Shown here: positions 26,301 through 38,986 of the stretch, in pieces
Layout: every line of letters starts with the position of its first letter
How positions within the stretch are numbered: the first letter of the stretch is position 1
Origin: Dama dama
Taxonomy: Eukaryota; Chordata; Mammalia; Artiodactyla; Cervidae
Length of the DNA: 64,000 bases
Assembly: GCF_033118175.1 (NCBI RefSeq)
Contig: NW_026870965.1
Span: forward strand, 744,001-808,000
Direction: 5' to 3'
Notes under the pieces: generated by a model
What the model was told of the DNA's origin: nothing
The model's input: only the letters and a program-made list of their open reading frames with translations
Database searches by the model: none
Program-made: the position numbers and the translations under genes

Positions 26301-26390
26301 GGAGGCAGGAACAGACGTGTGCATGTGGTTCTGCCTTGGCCTGGGAGTGTGGACCCCCTGCCTGGCCCCCAGGCTCAGGCGAAAGGGCCC

Positions 26391-28315
26391 GGAGAGAGCA
26401 CCACCCCGAAGCGCTTTAGTCCCGGGCTTGGGAGCATTGTGCGTGGCTGGGGGGAACAGCAGGCGGGAGTGCTTGCAAACCGGCCTTTGGGGGCAGCCGG
26501 GGAGGTCTTCCATGGGCCCGGAGAGAGCACTACCCCCAAGCCCTTTTCTCCCGGGTTTGGGAGCATTGTGCGCGATTGGCGGGAACAGCGACTGGGAGTG
26601 CTTGCAAACCGGCCTTTGGGGGCAGCCGGGGAGGTCCTCCATGGGCCCGGAGAGAACACCACCCCGAAGCGCTTTTCTCCCGGGCTTGGGAGCATTGTGC
26701 GCGGCTGGTGGAACAGCGGGCGGGAGTGCTTGCAAATCGGACTTTGGAGGTAGCCGGAGAGGTCTTCCAAGGGCCCGGAGAGAGCACCACCCCGAAGCGC
26801 TTTTCTCACGGGCTTGGGAGCATTGTGCGCGGCTGGCGGAAACAGCGGGCATGAGTGCTTGCAAACCGGCCTTTGGGGGCAGCCGGGGAGTTCTTCCATG
26901 GGCCCGGAGAGAACTCCACCCCGAAGCGCTTTTCTCCCGGGCTTTGGAGCATTGTGCGCGGCTGGCGGGAACAGCGGGCGGGAGTCCTTGCAAACCAGCC
27001 TTTGGAGGCAGCCGGGGAGGTCTTCCAAGGGCCAGGAGAGAGCACCACCCCGAAGCGCTTTTCTCCCGGCTTGGGAGCATTTGCGCGGCTGGCGGGAACA
27101 GCGAGTGGGAATGCTTGCAAACCGGCCTTTGGGGGCAGCCGTGGAGGTCTTCCATGGGACCAGAGAGAACACCACCCCGAAGCACTTTTCTCCGGGGTTG
27201 GGAGCATTGTGCGCGGCTGGCAGGAACAGCGGGCATGAGTGCTTGCAAACCAGCCTTTGGAGGGAGCCGGGGAGGTCTTCCAAGGGCCCAGGGAGAGAGC
27301 ACCACCCCGAAGCGCTTTTCTCCCGGGCTTGGGAGCATTGTGCGCGGCTGGCGGGAACAGCAGGTAGGAGTGCTTGCAAACTGGCATTTGGAGGCAGCCG
27401 GGGAGGTCTTCCAAGGGCCCGGAGTGAGCAACACCCCAAAATGCTTTTCTCCCGGGCTTGGGAGCATTGTTCTCCGCTGGTGGAACAGCGGGCATGAGTG
27501 CTTGCAAACCGGCCTTTGGAGGCAGTCGGAGAGGTCTTCCAAGAGCCCGGAGAGAGCACCACCCCGAAGAGCTTTTCTCCCGGGCTTGGGAGCATTGTGC
27601 GCGGCTGTCGGAAACGGCCGGCATGAGTGCTTGCAAACTGGCCTTTGGAGGCAGCCGGGGAGGTCATTCAAGGGCGGGAGAGAGCACCACGCCAAACGGT
27701 TTTCTCCCGGGCTTGGGAGCATTGTGTGCTGCTGGCGCGAACAGCTGGCAGGAGTGCTTGCAATCCGGCCTTTGGAGGTAGCTGGGGAGGTCTTCCAAGG
27801 GCCCGGAGAGAGCACCACCCCGAAGCACTTTTCTCCCGGGCTTTGGAGCATTGTGCTCGCCTGAGGGGAACAGCGGGAGGTAGTGCTTGCAAACCGGCCT
27901 TTGGAGGCAGCCGGGGAGTTCTTCCATGGGCCCGGAGAGAGCACCACCCCGAAGCACTTTTCTCCCGGGCTTGGGAGCATTGTGCTCTGCTGGTGGGAAC
28001 AGCGGGCGGGAGTGCTTGCAAACCGGCCTTTGGAGGCAGCCGGCTAGGTCTTCCAAGGGTCTGGAGAGAGCACCACCCCGAAGCGCTTTTCTCCCGGGCT
28101 TGGGAGAATTGTGCGCGGCTGGCGGGAACAGCGGGCGGGAGTGCTTGCAAACTGGCCTTTGGAGGCAGCCGGGGAGGTCTTCCAAGGGCCCGGAGTGAGC
28201 ACCACTGCAAAATGCTTTTCTCCTGGGCTTGGGAGCATTGTGCGCGGCTGTCGGGATCAGCTGGCGGGAGTGCTTGCAAACCGCCCTTTGGAGGAGCCGG
28301 GGAGGTCTTCCAGCG
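26391..28315. repeat. Amplified 129-bp subrepeat block 1 (15 copies)
   Basis: Inside the unit starting at 26061, the segment running from GGCCCGGAGAGAG to GGAGGTCTTCCA, single-copy in ordinary units, is tandemly repeated 15 times. Copies begin near 26391, 26520, 26649, 26777, 26906, 27035, 27162, 27292, 27421, 27549, 27677, 27805, 27934, 28063 and 28192, spaced 127-130 bp. The ordinary unit resumes at GGGAGAGGGCCGG. Copies carry private variants, such as GGAGTGAGC at 27421 and 28192 and GGGCGGGAG at 27677, so they are diverged from one another. Since 129 bp is exactly 43 codons, frames without stops run through the whole block on both strands; this explains the open frames of more than 500 codons here. 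Confidence 0.93.
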
Positions 28316-29908
28316 GGAGAGGGCCGGTTGTGCTCAGATGCCCCACAGGCCAGGGGCAGGACCCAGCAGGGCCCCTGCCCCTGGCCAGCCTTGCCCAGAC
28401 CTTCCTGGCCTCCGGGGGTACTGCCCCACCAAGGGGCAGTCTGCGGGGACTGGGTCCAGACATTCCCGGGCGCCTCCCCAGTCTCATCCCCGCTGGTGCC
28501 TTTCCCCTGGGCCTAGGCCTCGGTTGAGGCCTCCTTGGAGAGGAGGTTGCTGGCCGGGTCTGTCTCCACACTGCAAGGTGCTGGAGCTCCGAGGGCCTCG
28601 TCCGAGGGAAGGGACGAGCAAGGGGCTGGATGTCCAAGACCTCTTTGGCCCAGCAGCCTCAAGGCAGCAGGGAGAGCAAGAGGCCCAACTTGCCCTAGGT
28701 CGCCTCTGCCCCTTCCCACACAGGCCGCCAGCCCAGCAGCTGCCTGACAGACTCTGGCTCCCCCGAGCTCTCTGCCGGTGCAGGGGGCAGGAACCGACGT
28801 GTGCATATGGTTCTGCCTTGGCCTGGGAGTGTGGACCCCCTGCCTGGCCCCCAGGCTCAGGGACAAGGGCCCGGCGAGAGCACCACCCCGAAGCGCTTTT
28901 CTCCCGGGCTTGGTAGCATTGTGCGCGCCTGGTGGGAACAGTGGGCGGGAGTGCTTGCAAACCGGCCTTTGAAGTCAGCCGAGGAGGTATTCCAGTGGGA
29001 GAGGGCCGGTTGTGCTCAGAGGCCCCACAGGCCAGGGACAGGACCCAGCAGGGTCCCTGCCCCTGGCCAGCCTTGCCCAGACCTTCCTGGTCTCCGGGGG
29101 TACTGCCCCACTAAGGGGCAGGCTGCGGGGACTGGGTTCAGACATGCCCGGGCGCCTCGCAAGGGTCATCCCCGCTGGTGGCTTTCCCCTGGGCCTAGGC
29201 CTCGGTTGAGGCCTCCTTGGAGACGAGGTGGCTGGCAGGGGCTGTCTCCACACTGCAAGGTGCTGGAGCTCAGAGGGCCTCGTCAGAGGGAAGGGACCAG
29301 CAAGGGGCTGGATGCCCAAGACCTCTTTGGCCCAGCAGCCTCAGGGCAGCAGGGAGAGCAAGAGGCCCAACTTGCCCCTAGGTCGGTTCTGCCCCTTCCC
29401 ACACAGGCCGCCAGCCCAGGAGCTGCCTGACAGACTCTGGATCCCCCGAGCTCTCTGCCAGTGCAGGGAGCAGGAACAGACGTGGGCATGTGGTTCTGCC
29501 TTGTCCTGGGAGTGTGTTCCCCCTGCCTGGCCCCCAGGCTCAGGGGCAAAGGCCCGGTGAGAGCACAACCCCAAAGCGCTTTTCTCCCGGGCTTGGGAGC
29601 TTTGTGCGTGCCTGGTGGGAACAGTGGGCGGGAGTGCTTGCAAACCGGCCTTTGGAGGCAGCCGGGGAGGTCTTCCAGTGGGAGAGGGCCGGTTGTGCTC
29701 AGAGGACCCACAGACCAGTGGCAGGACCAAGCAAGGCCCCTGCCCCTGGCCAGCCTTGTCCAGACATTCCTGGCCTCCGGGGGTACTGCCCCACAAAGGG
29801 GCAGGCTGTGCGGACTGGGTCCAGACATGCCTGGGCACCTCCCCAGGCTCATCCCCGCTGGTGCCTTTCCCCTGGGCCTAGGCCACGGTTGAGGCCTCCT
29901 TGGAGACG

Positions 29909-31953
29909 AGGTTGCTGGCAGGCGCTGTTTCCACAAGCAAGGTGCTGGAGCTCAGAGGGCCTCGTCAGAGGGAAGGGACCAGCAAGGGGCTGGATGCCCA
30001 AGACCTCTTTGGCCCAGCACCCTCAGGGCAGCAGGGAGAGCAAGAGGCCCAACTTGCCCCTAGGGCGGCTCTGCCCCTTCCCAAACAGGCGGCCACCCCA
30101 GCAGCTGCCTGACAGAATCTGGCTCCCCCGAGCTCTCTGCCGGTGCAGGGGGCAGGAACAGACGTGTGCATGTGGTTCTGCCTTAGCCTGGGATTTTGGA
30201 CCCCCTACCTGGCCCCCAGGCTCAGGGGCAAGGGCCCGGAAAGAGCACCACCACGAAGCGCTTTTCTCCCGGGCTTGGGAGCATTGTTCGCGCCTTGTGG
30301 GAACAGTGGGCGGGAGTGCTTGCAAACCGGCCTTTGGAGGCAGCCAGGGAGGTCTTCCAGTGGGAGAGGGCCGGTTGTGCTCAGAGGCCCCATAGGCCAG
30401 GGGCAGTACCCAGCAGGGCCCCTGCCCCTGGCCAGCCTTGCCCAGACCTTCCTGACCTCCAAGGTTACTGCCCCACCTAGGGGCAGGCTGCGGGCACTGG
30501 GTCCAGACATGCTGGGTACCTCCCCGGGCTCATCCCCGCTGGTGCCTTTCCCCTGGGCCTAGGCCACGGTTGAGGCCTCCTTGGAGAGGAGGTTGCTGGC
30601 AGGGGCTGTCTCCACACTGCAAGGTGCTGGAGCTCAGAGGGCCTCGTCAGAGGGAAGGGACCAGCAAGGGGCTGGATGCCCAAGAACTCTTTGGCCCAGC
30701 AGCCTCAGGGCAGCAGGGAGAGTAAGAGGCCCAACTTGCCCCTAGGTCGGCTCTGCCCCTTCCCACACAGGCCGCCAGCCCAGCAGCTGCCTGACAGACT
30801 CTGGCTCCCCTGAGCTCTCTGCCGGTGCAGGGGGCAGGAACAGACGTGTGCATGTGGTTCTGCCTTGGCCTGGGAGTGTGTTCCCCCTGCCTGGCCCCCA
30901 GCTCAGGGGCAAGGGCCCGGAGAGAGCACCACCCCGAAGCCCTTTTCTCCCGGGCTTGGGAGCATTGTGCACGTCTGGTGGGAACAGTGGGAGGGAGTGC
31001 TTGCAAACCGGCCTTTGGAGGCAGCCGGGGATGTCTTCCAGTGGGAGAGGGCCGGTTGTGCTCAGAGGCCCCACAGGCCAGGGGCAGGACCCAGCAGGGC
31101 CCCTGCCCCTGGCCAGCCTTGCCCAGACCTTCCTGGCCTCCGGGGGTACTGCCGCACCAAGGGGCAGGCTGCGGGGACTGGGTCCATACATGCCCGGGCG
31201 CCTCCCCAGGCTCATCCCCGCTGGTGCCTTTCCCCTGGGCCTAGGCCTCGGTTGAGGCCTCCTTGGAGACGAGGTTGCTGGCAGGTGCTGTCTCCACACT
31301 GCAAGTTGCTGGAGCTCAGAGGGCCTCGTCAGAGGGAAGGGACCAGCAAGGGGCTGGATGCCCAAGACTTCTTTGGCCCAGCAGCCTCAGGGCAGCAGGG
31401 AGAGGAAGAGGCCCAACTTGCCCCTAGGACGGCTCTGCCCCTTCCCACACAGGCCGCCAACCCAACATCTGCCTGACAGACTCTGGCTCCCCCAGCTCTC
31501 TGCCAGTGCCGGAGGCAGTAACAGACGTGTGCATGTGGTTCTGCCTTAGCCTGGGAGGGTGGACCCCCTGCCTGGCCCCCAGGCGCAGGGGCAAGGGCCC
31601 GGAGAGAGCACCACCCCGAAGCGCTTTTCTCCTGGGCTTGGGAGCCTTGTGCGTGCCTGGCGGGAACACTGGTCGGGAGTGCTTTCAAACCGGCCTTTGG
31701 AGGCAGCCGGGGAGGTCTTCCAGCAGGAGAGGGCCGGTTGTGCTCAGAGGCCCCACAGGTCAGGGTGACGACACAGCAGGGCCCCTGCCCCTGGCCAGCC
31801 TTGCCCAGACCTTCCTGGCCTCCGGGGTTACTGCCCCACCAAGGGGCACGCTGCGGGGACTGAGTCCAGACATGCCCGGGCGCCTCCCCAGGCTCATCCC
31901 CGCTGGTGCCTCTCCCCTGGGCCTAGGCCTCGGTTGAGGCCTCCTTGGAGAGG
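29909..31953. repeat. Three-unit cassette, copy 4
   Basis: Same unit order as at 1367, grouped with the copy at 10231 by CAGCACCCTCAGG and by the shortened CCCCCAGCTCAGG. The second unit carries AAGAACTCTTTGG, a variant otherwise typical of other unit types, suggesting a local conversion. It lies 10 units after copy 3. Confidence 0.85.
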
Positions 31954-34900
31954 AGGTTGCTGGCATTGGCTGTCTCAACACTGCAAGGTGCTGGAGCTCA
32001 GAGGGCCTCGTCAGAGGGATGGGACCAGCAAGGGGCTGGATGCCCAAGACCTCTTTCGCCCAGCAGCCTCAGGGCAAAAGGGAGAGCAAGTGGCCCAACT
32101 TGCCCCTAGGTCGGCTCTGCCCCTTCCCGCACAGGCAGCCAGACCAGCAGCTGCCTGGCAGACTCTGGCTCCCCAGAGCTCTCTCCCGGTCGAGGGGGCA
32201 GGAACAGACGTGTGCATGTGGTTCTGCCTTGGCCTGGGATTGTGGACCCCCTGCCTGGCCCGCAGGCTCAGGGCAAGGGCCTGGAGAGAGCACCACCCCG
32301 AAGCGCTTTTCTCCCGGGCTTGGGAGCATTGTGCGTGCCTGGCGGGATCAGCGGGCGGGAGTGTTTGCAAACCGGCCTTTGGAGGCAGCCGGGGAGGTCT
32401 TCCAGCGGGAGAGGGCCGGTTTTGCCCATAGGGCCCACAGGCCAGCGGCAGGACCCAGCAGGGCCCCTGCCCCTGGCCAGCCTTGCCCAGACCTTCCTGG
32501 TCTCCGGGGGTACTGCCCCACCAAGGGGAAGGCTGCGGGGAATGGGTCCAGACATGCCCGGGCGCCTCCCCAGGATCATCCCCGCTGGTGCCTTTCCCCT
32601 GGGCCTAGGCCTCGGTTGAGGCCTCCTTGGAGAGGAGGTTGATGGCAGGGACTGTCTTCACACTGCAAGGTGCTGGAGCTCAGAGGGCCTCGTCAGAGGG
32701 AAGGGACCAGCAAGGGGCTGGATGCCCAAGACCTCTTTGGCCCAGCAGCCTCAAGGCAGCAGGGAGAGCAAGAGGCCCAACTTGCCCTAGGTCGCCTCTG
32801 CCCCTTCCCACACAGGCTGCCAGCCCAGCAGCTGCCTGACAGACTCTGGCTCCCCCGAGCTCTCTGCCGGTGCAGGGGGCAGGAACCGACGTGTGCATAT
32901 GGTTCTGCCTTGGCCTGGGAGTGTGGATCCCCTGCCTGGCCCCCAGGCTCAGGGGCAAGGGCCCGGAGAGAGCACCACCGCGAAGCGCTTTTCTCCCGGG
33001 CTTGGTAGCATTGTGCGCGCCTGGTGGGAAAAGCGGGCGGGAGTTCCTGCAAACCGGCCTTTGGAGGCAGCCGGGGAGGTCTTCCAGCGGGAGAGGGCCG
33101 GTTGTGCTCAGAGGCCCCACAGGCCAGGGCCAGGGGCCCAGCAGGGCCCCTGCCCCTGGCCAGCCTTGCCCAGCACTTCCTGGCCTCCGGGGGTACTGCC
33201 CCACCAAGGGGAGGCTGCGGGGACAGGGTCCAGACATGCCCGGGTGCCTCCCCAGTCTCATCCCCGCTGGTGCCTTTCCCCTGGGCCTAGGCCTCGGTTG
33301 AGGCCTCCTTGGAGAGGAGGTTGCTGGCAGGGGCTGTCTCCACACTGCAAGGTGCTGGAGCTCAGAGGGCCTCATCAGAGGGAAGGGACCAGCAAGGGCT
33401 GGATGCCCAAGACCTCTTTGGCCCAGCAGCCTCAGGGCAGCAGGGAGAGCAAGAGGCCCAACTTGCCCCTAGGTCGGCTCTGCCCCTTCCCACACAGGCC
33501 GCCAGCCCAGCAGCTGCCTGACAGACTCTGGCTCCCCCGAGCTCTCTGCCGGTTCAGGGGACAGGAACAGACGTGTGCATGTGGTTCTGCCTTGGCCTGT
33601 GGGTGTGGACTCCCTACCTGGCCCCCAGGCTCAGGGGCAAGGGCACGGAGAGAGCACCACCCCGAAGTGCTTTTGTCACAGGCTTGGGAGCATTGTGCTC
33701 GGCTGACGGGAACAGCGGGCGGGAGTGCTTGCAAACCAGCCTTTGGAGGCAGCCGGGGAGGTCTTCCAACGGGAGAGGGCCGGTTGTGCTCAGAGGCCCC
33801 ACAGGCCAGGGACAGGACCCAGCAGGGCCCCTTCCCCTGGCCAGCCTTGCCCAGACCTTCCTGGCCTCCGGGGGTACTGCCCCACTAAGGGGCAGGCTGC
33901 GGGGACTGGGTTCAGACATGCCCGGGCGCCTCGCAAGGATCATCCCCGCTGGTGGCTTTCCCCTTGGCCTAGGCATCGGTTGAGGCCTCCTTGGAGAGGA
34001 GGTTGCTGGCAGTGGATGTCTCCACACTGCAAGGTGCTGGAGCTCAGAGGGCCTCATCAGAGGGAAGGGACCAGCAAGGGGCTGGATGCCCAAGACCTCT
34101 TTGGCCCAGCAGCCTCAGGGCAGCAGGGAGAGCAAGAGGCCCAACTTGCCCCTAGGTCGGCTCTGCCCCTTCCCACACAGGCGGCCAGCCCAGCAGCTGC
34201 CTGACAGACTCTGGCTCCCCCGAGCTCTCTGCCGGTGCAGGGGACAGGAACAGATGTGGGCATGTGGTTCTGCCTTGGCCTGGGAGTGTGTTCCCCCTGC
34301 CTTGCCCCCAGGCTACGGGGCAAGGGCCTGAAGAGACCACCACCCCAAAGGGCTTTTCTCCCGGGCTTGGGAGCATTGTGCGTGCCTGGCGTGAACAGCG
34401 GGCTGGAATGTATGCAAACCGGCCTTTGGAGGCAGCCGGGGAGGTCTTCCAGTGGGAGAGGGCCGGTTGTGCTCAGAGGCCCCACAGGCCAGGGGCAGGA
34501 CCCAGCAGGGCCCCTGCCCCTGGCCATCCTTGCCCAGACCTTCCTGGCCTCCGGGGGTACTGCGCCACCAAGGGGCAGGCTGCGGGGACTGGGTCCAGAC
34601 ATGCCCGGGCGCCTCCCCAGGCTCATCCCCGCTGGTGCCTTTCCCCTGGGCCTAGGCCTCGGTTCAGGCCTCCTTGGAGAGGAGGTTGCTGGCAGGGGCT
34701 GCCTCCACACTGCAAGGTGCTGGAGCTCAGAGGGCCTCGTCAGAGGGAAGGGACCAGCAAGGGGCTGGATGCCCAAGACCTCTTTGGCCCAGCAGCCTCA
34801 GGGCAGCAGGGAGAGCAAGAGGCCCAACTTGCCCCTAGGTCGGCTCTGCCCCTTCCCACACAGGCCGCCAGCCCAGCAGCTGCCTGACAGACTCTGGCTC

Positions 34901-37060
34901 CCCCGAGCTCTCTGCCGGTGCAGGGGGCAGGAACAGACGTGTGCATTTGGTTCTGCCTTGGCCTGGGAGTGTCTTCCCCCTGCATTGCCCCCAGGCTCAG
35001 GGGCAAGGGCCCGGAGAGAGCACCACCCCGAAGCGCTTTTCTCCCGGGCTTGGGAGCATTGTGCGTGCCTGGCGGGAGCAGCGGGCGGGAGTGTTGGCAA
35101 ACCGGCCTTTGGAGGCAGCCGGGGAGGTCTTTCAGCGGGACAGGGCCGGTTGTGCTCAGAGGCCCCACAGTCCAGGGGCAGGACCCAGCAGGGCCCCTGC
35201 CCCTGGACAGCCTTGCCCAGACCTTCCTGGCCTTCGGGGGTACTGCCCCACCAAGGAGCAGTCTGCGGGGACTGGGTCCAGACATGCCCGGGCGCCTCCC
35301 CAGGCTCATCCCCGCTGGTGCCATTCCCCTGGGCCTAGGCCTCGGTTGAGGCCTCCTTGGAGAGGAGGTTGCTGGCAGGGGCTGTCTCCACACTGCAAGG
35401 TGCTGGAGCTCAGAGGGCCTCGTCAGAGGGAAGGGACCAGCAAGGGGCTGGATGCCCAAGACCTCTTTGGCCCAGCAGCCTCAGGGCAGCAGGGAGAGCA
35501 AGAGGCCCAACTTGCCCCTAGGTCGGCTCTGCCCCTTCCCACACAGGCGGCCAGCCCAGCAGCATCCCGGCAGACTCTGGCTCCACCGAGCTCTCTGCCC
35601 GTGCAGGGGGCAGGAACAGACGTGTGTATGTGGTTCGGCCTTGGCCTGGGAGTGTGGACTCTCTGCCTGGCCCCCAGGCTCAGGGACAAGGGCCCGGAGA
35701 GAGCACCACACCGAAGCGATTTTCTCCCGGGCTTGGGAGCAGTGTGTACGCCTGGCGGGAAAAGCGGGCGGGAGTTCCTGCAAACCGGCCTTTGGAGGCA
35801 GCCGGGGAGGTCTTCCAGCGGGAGAGGGCCGGTTGTGCTCAGAGGCCCCACAGGCCAGGGCCAGGGGCCCAGCAGGGCCCCTGCCCCTGGCCAGCCTTGC
35901 CCAGCCCTTCCTGGCCTCCGGGGGTACTGCCCCACCAAGGGGAGGCTGCGGGGACAGGGTCCAGACATGCCCGGGTGCCTCCCCAGTCTCATCCCCGCTG
36001 GTGCCTTTCCCCTGGGCCTAGGCCTCGGTTGAGGCCTCCTTGGAGAGGAGGTTGCTGGCAGGGGCTGTCTCCACACTGCAAGGTGCTGGAGCTCAGAGGG
36101 CCTCATCAGAGGGAAGGGACCAGCAAGGGCTGGATGCCCAAGACCTCTTTGGCCCAGCAGCCTCAGGGCAGCAGGGAGAGCAAGAGGCCCAACTTGCCCC
36201 TAGGTCGGCTCTGCCCCTTCCCACACAGGCCGCCAGCCCAGCAGCTGCCTGACAGACTCTGGCTCCCCCGAGCTCTCTGCCGGTGCAGGGGACAGGAACA
36301 GACGTGTGCATGTGGTTCTGCCTTGGCCTGTGGGTGTGGACTCCCTACCTGGCCCCCAGGCTCAGGGGCAAGGGCACGGAGAGAGCACCACCCCGAAGTG
36401 CTTTTGTCACAGGCTTGGGAGCATTGTGCTCGGCTGACGGGAACAGCGGGCGGGAGTGCTTGCAAACCGGCCTTTGGAGGCAGCCGGGGAGGTCTTCCAA
36501 CGGGAGAGGGCCGGTTGTGCTCAGAGGCCCCACAGGACAGGGGCAGGACCCAGCAGGGCCCCTGCCCCTGGCCAGCCTTGCCCAGGCCTTCCTGGCTGCC
36601 GGGGGTACTGCCCCACCAAGGGGCAGGCTGCGGGGACTGGGTCCAGACATGCCGGTGCGCCTCCCCAGGCTCATCCCCGCTGGTGCCTTTCCCCTTGGCC
36701 TAGGCCTTGGTTGAGGCCTCCTTGGAGAGGAGGTTGCTGGCAGGGGCTGTCTCCACACTGCAAGGTGCTGGAGCTCAGAGGGCCTCGTCAGAGGGAAGGG
36801 ACCAGCAAGGGGCTGTATGCCTAAGACCTCCTTGGCCCAGCAGCCTCAGGGCAGCAGGGAGAGCAAGAGGCCCAACTTGCCCCTAGGTCGGCTCTGCCCC
36901 TTCCCACACAGGCGGCCAGCCCAGCAGCTGCCTGGCAGACTCTGGCTCCCCCGAGCTCTCTGCCGGGGCAGGAGGCAGGAACAGACGTGTGCATGTGGTT
37001 CTGCCTTGGCCTGGGAGTGTGGACCCCCTGCCTGGCCCCAAGGCTCAGGCGAAAGGGCCC

Positions 37061-38986
37061 GGAGAGAGCACCACCCCGAAGCGCTTTTGTCCCGGGCTTG
37101 GGAGCATTGTGCGTGGCTGGGGGGAACAGCGGGCGGGAGTGCTTGCAAACCGGCCTTTGGGGGCAGCCGGGGAGGTCTTCCATGGGCCCGGAGAGAGCAC
37201 TACCCCCAAGCCCTTTTCTCCCGGGTTTGGGAGCATTGTGCGCGATTGGTGGGAACAGCGACTGGGAGTGCTTGCAAACCGGCCTTTGGGGGCAGCCGGG
37301 GAGGTCCTCCATGGGCCCGGAGAGAACACCACCCCGAAGCACTTTTCTCCCGGGCTTGGGAGCATTGTGCGCGGCTGGTGGAACAGCGGGCGGCAGTCCT
37401 TGCAAATCGGACTTTGGAGGTAGCCGGCGAGGTCTTCCAAGGGCCCGGAGAGAGCACCACCCCGAAGCGCTTTTCTCACGGGCTTGGGAGCATTGTGCGC
37501 GGCTGGCGGAAACAGCGGGCTTGAGTGCTTGCAAACCGGCCTTTGGGGGCAGCCGGGGAGTTCTTCCATGGGCCCGGAGAGAACTCCACCCCGAAGCCCT
37601 TTTCTCCCGGGCTTGGGAGCATTGTGCGCGGCTGGCGGGAACAGCGGGCGGGAGTCCTTGCAAACCAGCCTTTGGAGGCAGCCGGGGAGGTCTTCCAAGG
37701 GCCAGGAGAGAGCACCACCCCGAAGCGCTTTTCTCCCGGCTTGGGAGCATTTGCGCGGCTGGCGGGAACAGCGAGTGGGAGTGCTTGCAAACCGGCCTTT
37801 GGGGGCAGCCGTGGAGGTCTTCCATGGGCCCAGAGAGAACACCACCCCGAAGCGCTTTTCTCCGGGGTTGGGAGCATTGTGCGCGGCTGGCAGGAACAGC
37901 GGGCATGAGTGCTTGCAAACCGGCCTTTGGAGGGAGCCGGGGAGGTCTTCCAAGGGCCCAGGGAGAGAGCACCACCCCGAAGCGCTTTTCTCCCGGGCTT
38001 GGGAGCATTGTGCTCGGCTGGCGGGAACAGCAGGTAGGAGTGCTTGCAAACTGGCCTTTGGAGGCAGCCGGGGAGGTCTTCCAAGGGCCCGGAGTGAGCA
38101 ACACCCCAAAATGCTTTTCTCCCTGGCTTGGGAGCATTGTTCGCCGCTGGTGGAACAGCGGGCATGAGTGCTTGCAAACCGGCCTTTGGCGGCAGTCGGG
38201 GAGGTCTTCCAAGAGCCCGGAGAGAGCACCACCCCGAAGAGCTTTTCTCCCGGGCTTGGGAGCATTGTGCGCGGCTGTCGGAAACGGCCGGCATGAGTGC
38301 TTGCAAACTGGCCCTTGGAGGCAGCCGGGGAGGTCATTCAAGGGCGGGAGAGAGCACCACGCCAAACGGTTTTCTCCCGGGCTTGGGAGCATTGTGCGCG
38401 GCTGGCGCGAACAGCTGGCAGGAGTGCTTGCAATCCGGCCTTTGGAGGTAGCCGGGGAGGTCTTCCAAGGGCCCGGAGAGAGCATCACCCCGAAGCACTT
38501 TTCTCCCGGGCTTTGGAGCATTGTGCTCGCCTGAGGGGAACAGCGGGAGGTAGTGCTTGCAAACCGGCCTTTGGAGGCAGCCTGGGAGGTCTTCCATGGG
38601 CCCGGAGAGATCACCACCCCGAAGCACTTTTCTCCCGGGCTTGGGAGCATTGTGCTCTGCTGGTGGGAACAGCGGGCGGGAGTGCTTGCAAACCGGCCTT
38701 TGGAGGCAGCCGGCTAGGTCTTCCAAGGGTCTGGAGAGAGCACCACCCCGAAGCGCTTTTCTCCCGGGCTTGGGAGAATTGTGCGCGGCTGGCGGGAACA
38801 GCGGGCGGGAGTGCTTGCAAACTGGCCTTTGGAGGCAGCCGGGGAGGTCTTCCAAGGGCCCGTAGTGAGCACCACTCCAAAATGCTTTTCTCCCGGGCTT
38901 GGGAGCATTGTGCGCGGCTGTCGGGATCAGCTGGCGGGAGTGCTTGCAAACCGCCCTTTGGAGGCAGCCGGGGAGGTCTTCCAGCG
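37061..38986. repeat. Amplified 129-bp subrepeat block 2 (15 copies, duplicate of block 1)
   Basis: This block has the same 15-copy structure as the block at 26391-28315. The order of variant subrepeats matches and the offset stays at 10,670 bp from first copy to last (26391 to 37061, 28192 to 38862). It differs only by scattered substitutions and a 1-bp indel near the right end. Flanking units match too: the rare GGGCTGTATGCCTAAGACC variant precedes both blocks, and GAGGGCCTCGTCCGAGGG follows both. Block and flanks were therefore copied together as one segment rather than amplified twice independently. Confidence 0.93.

Noticed and set aside
26151..27980. Minus-strand open frame of 609 codons (also 36821-38650) and an overlapping plus-strand frame of 548 codons (26218-27864)
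   Set aside because: The 129-bp subrepeat is 43 codons with few stops, so several overlapping frames on both strands are open at once; there is no start context, domain or intron structure. Repeat arithmetic explains them.
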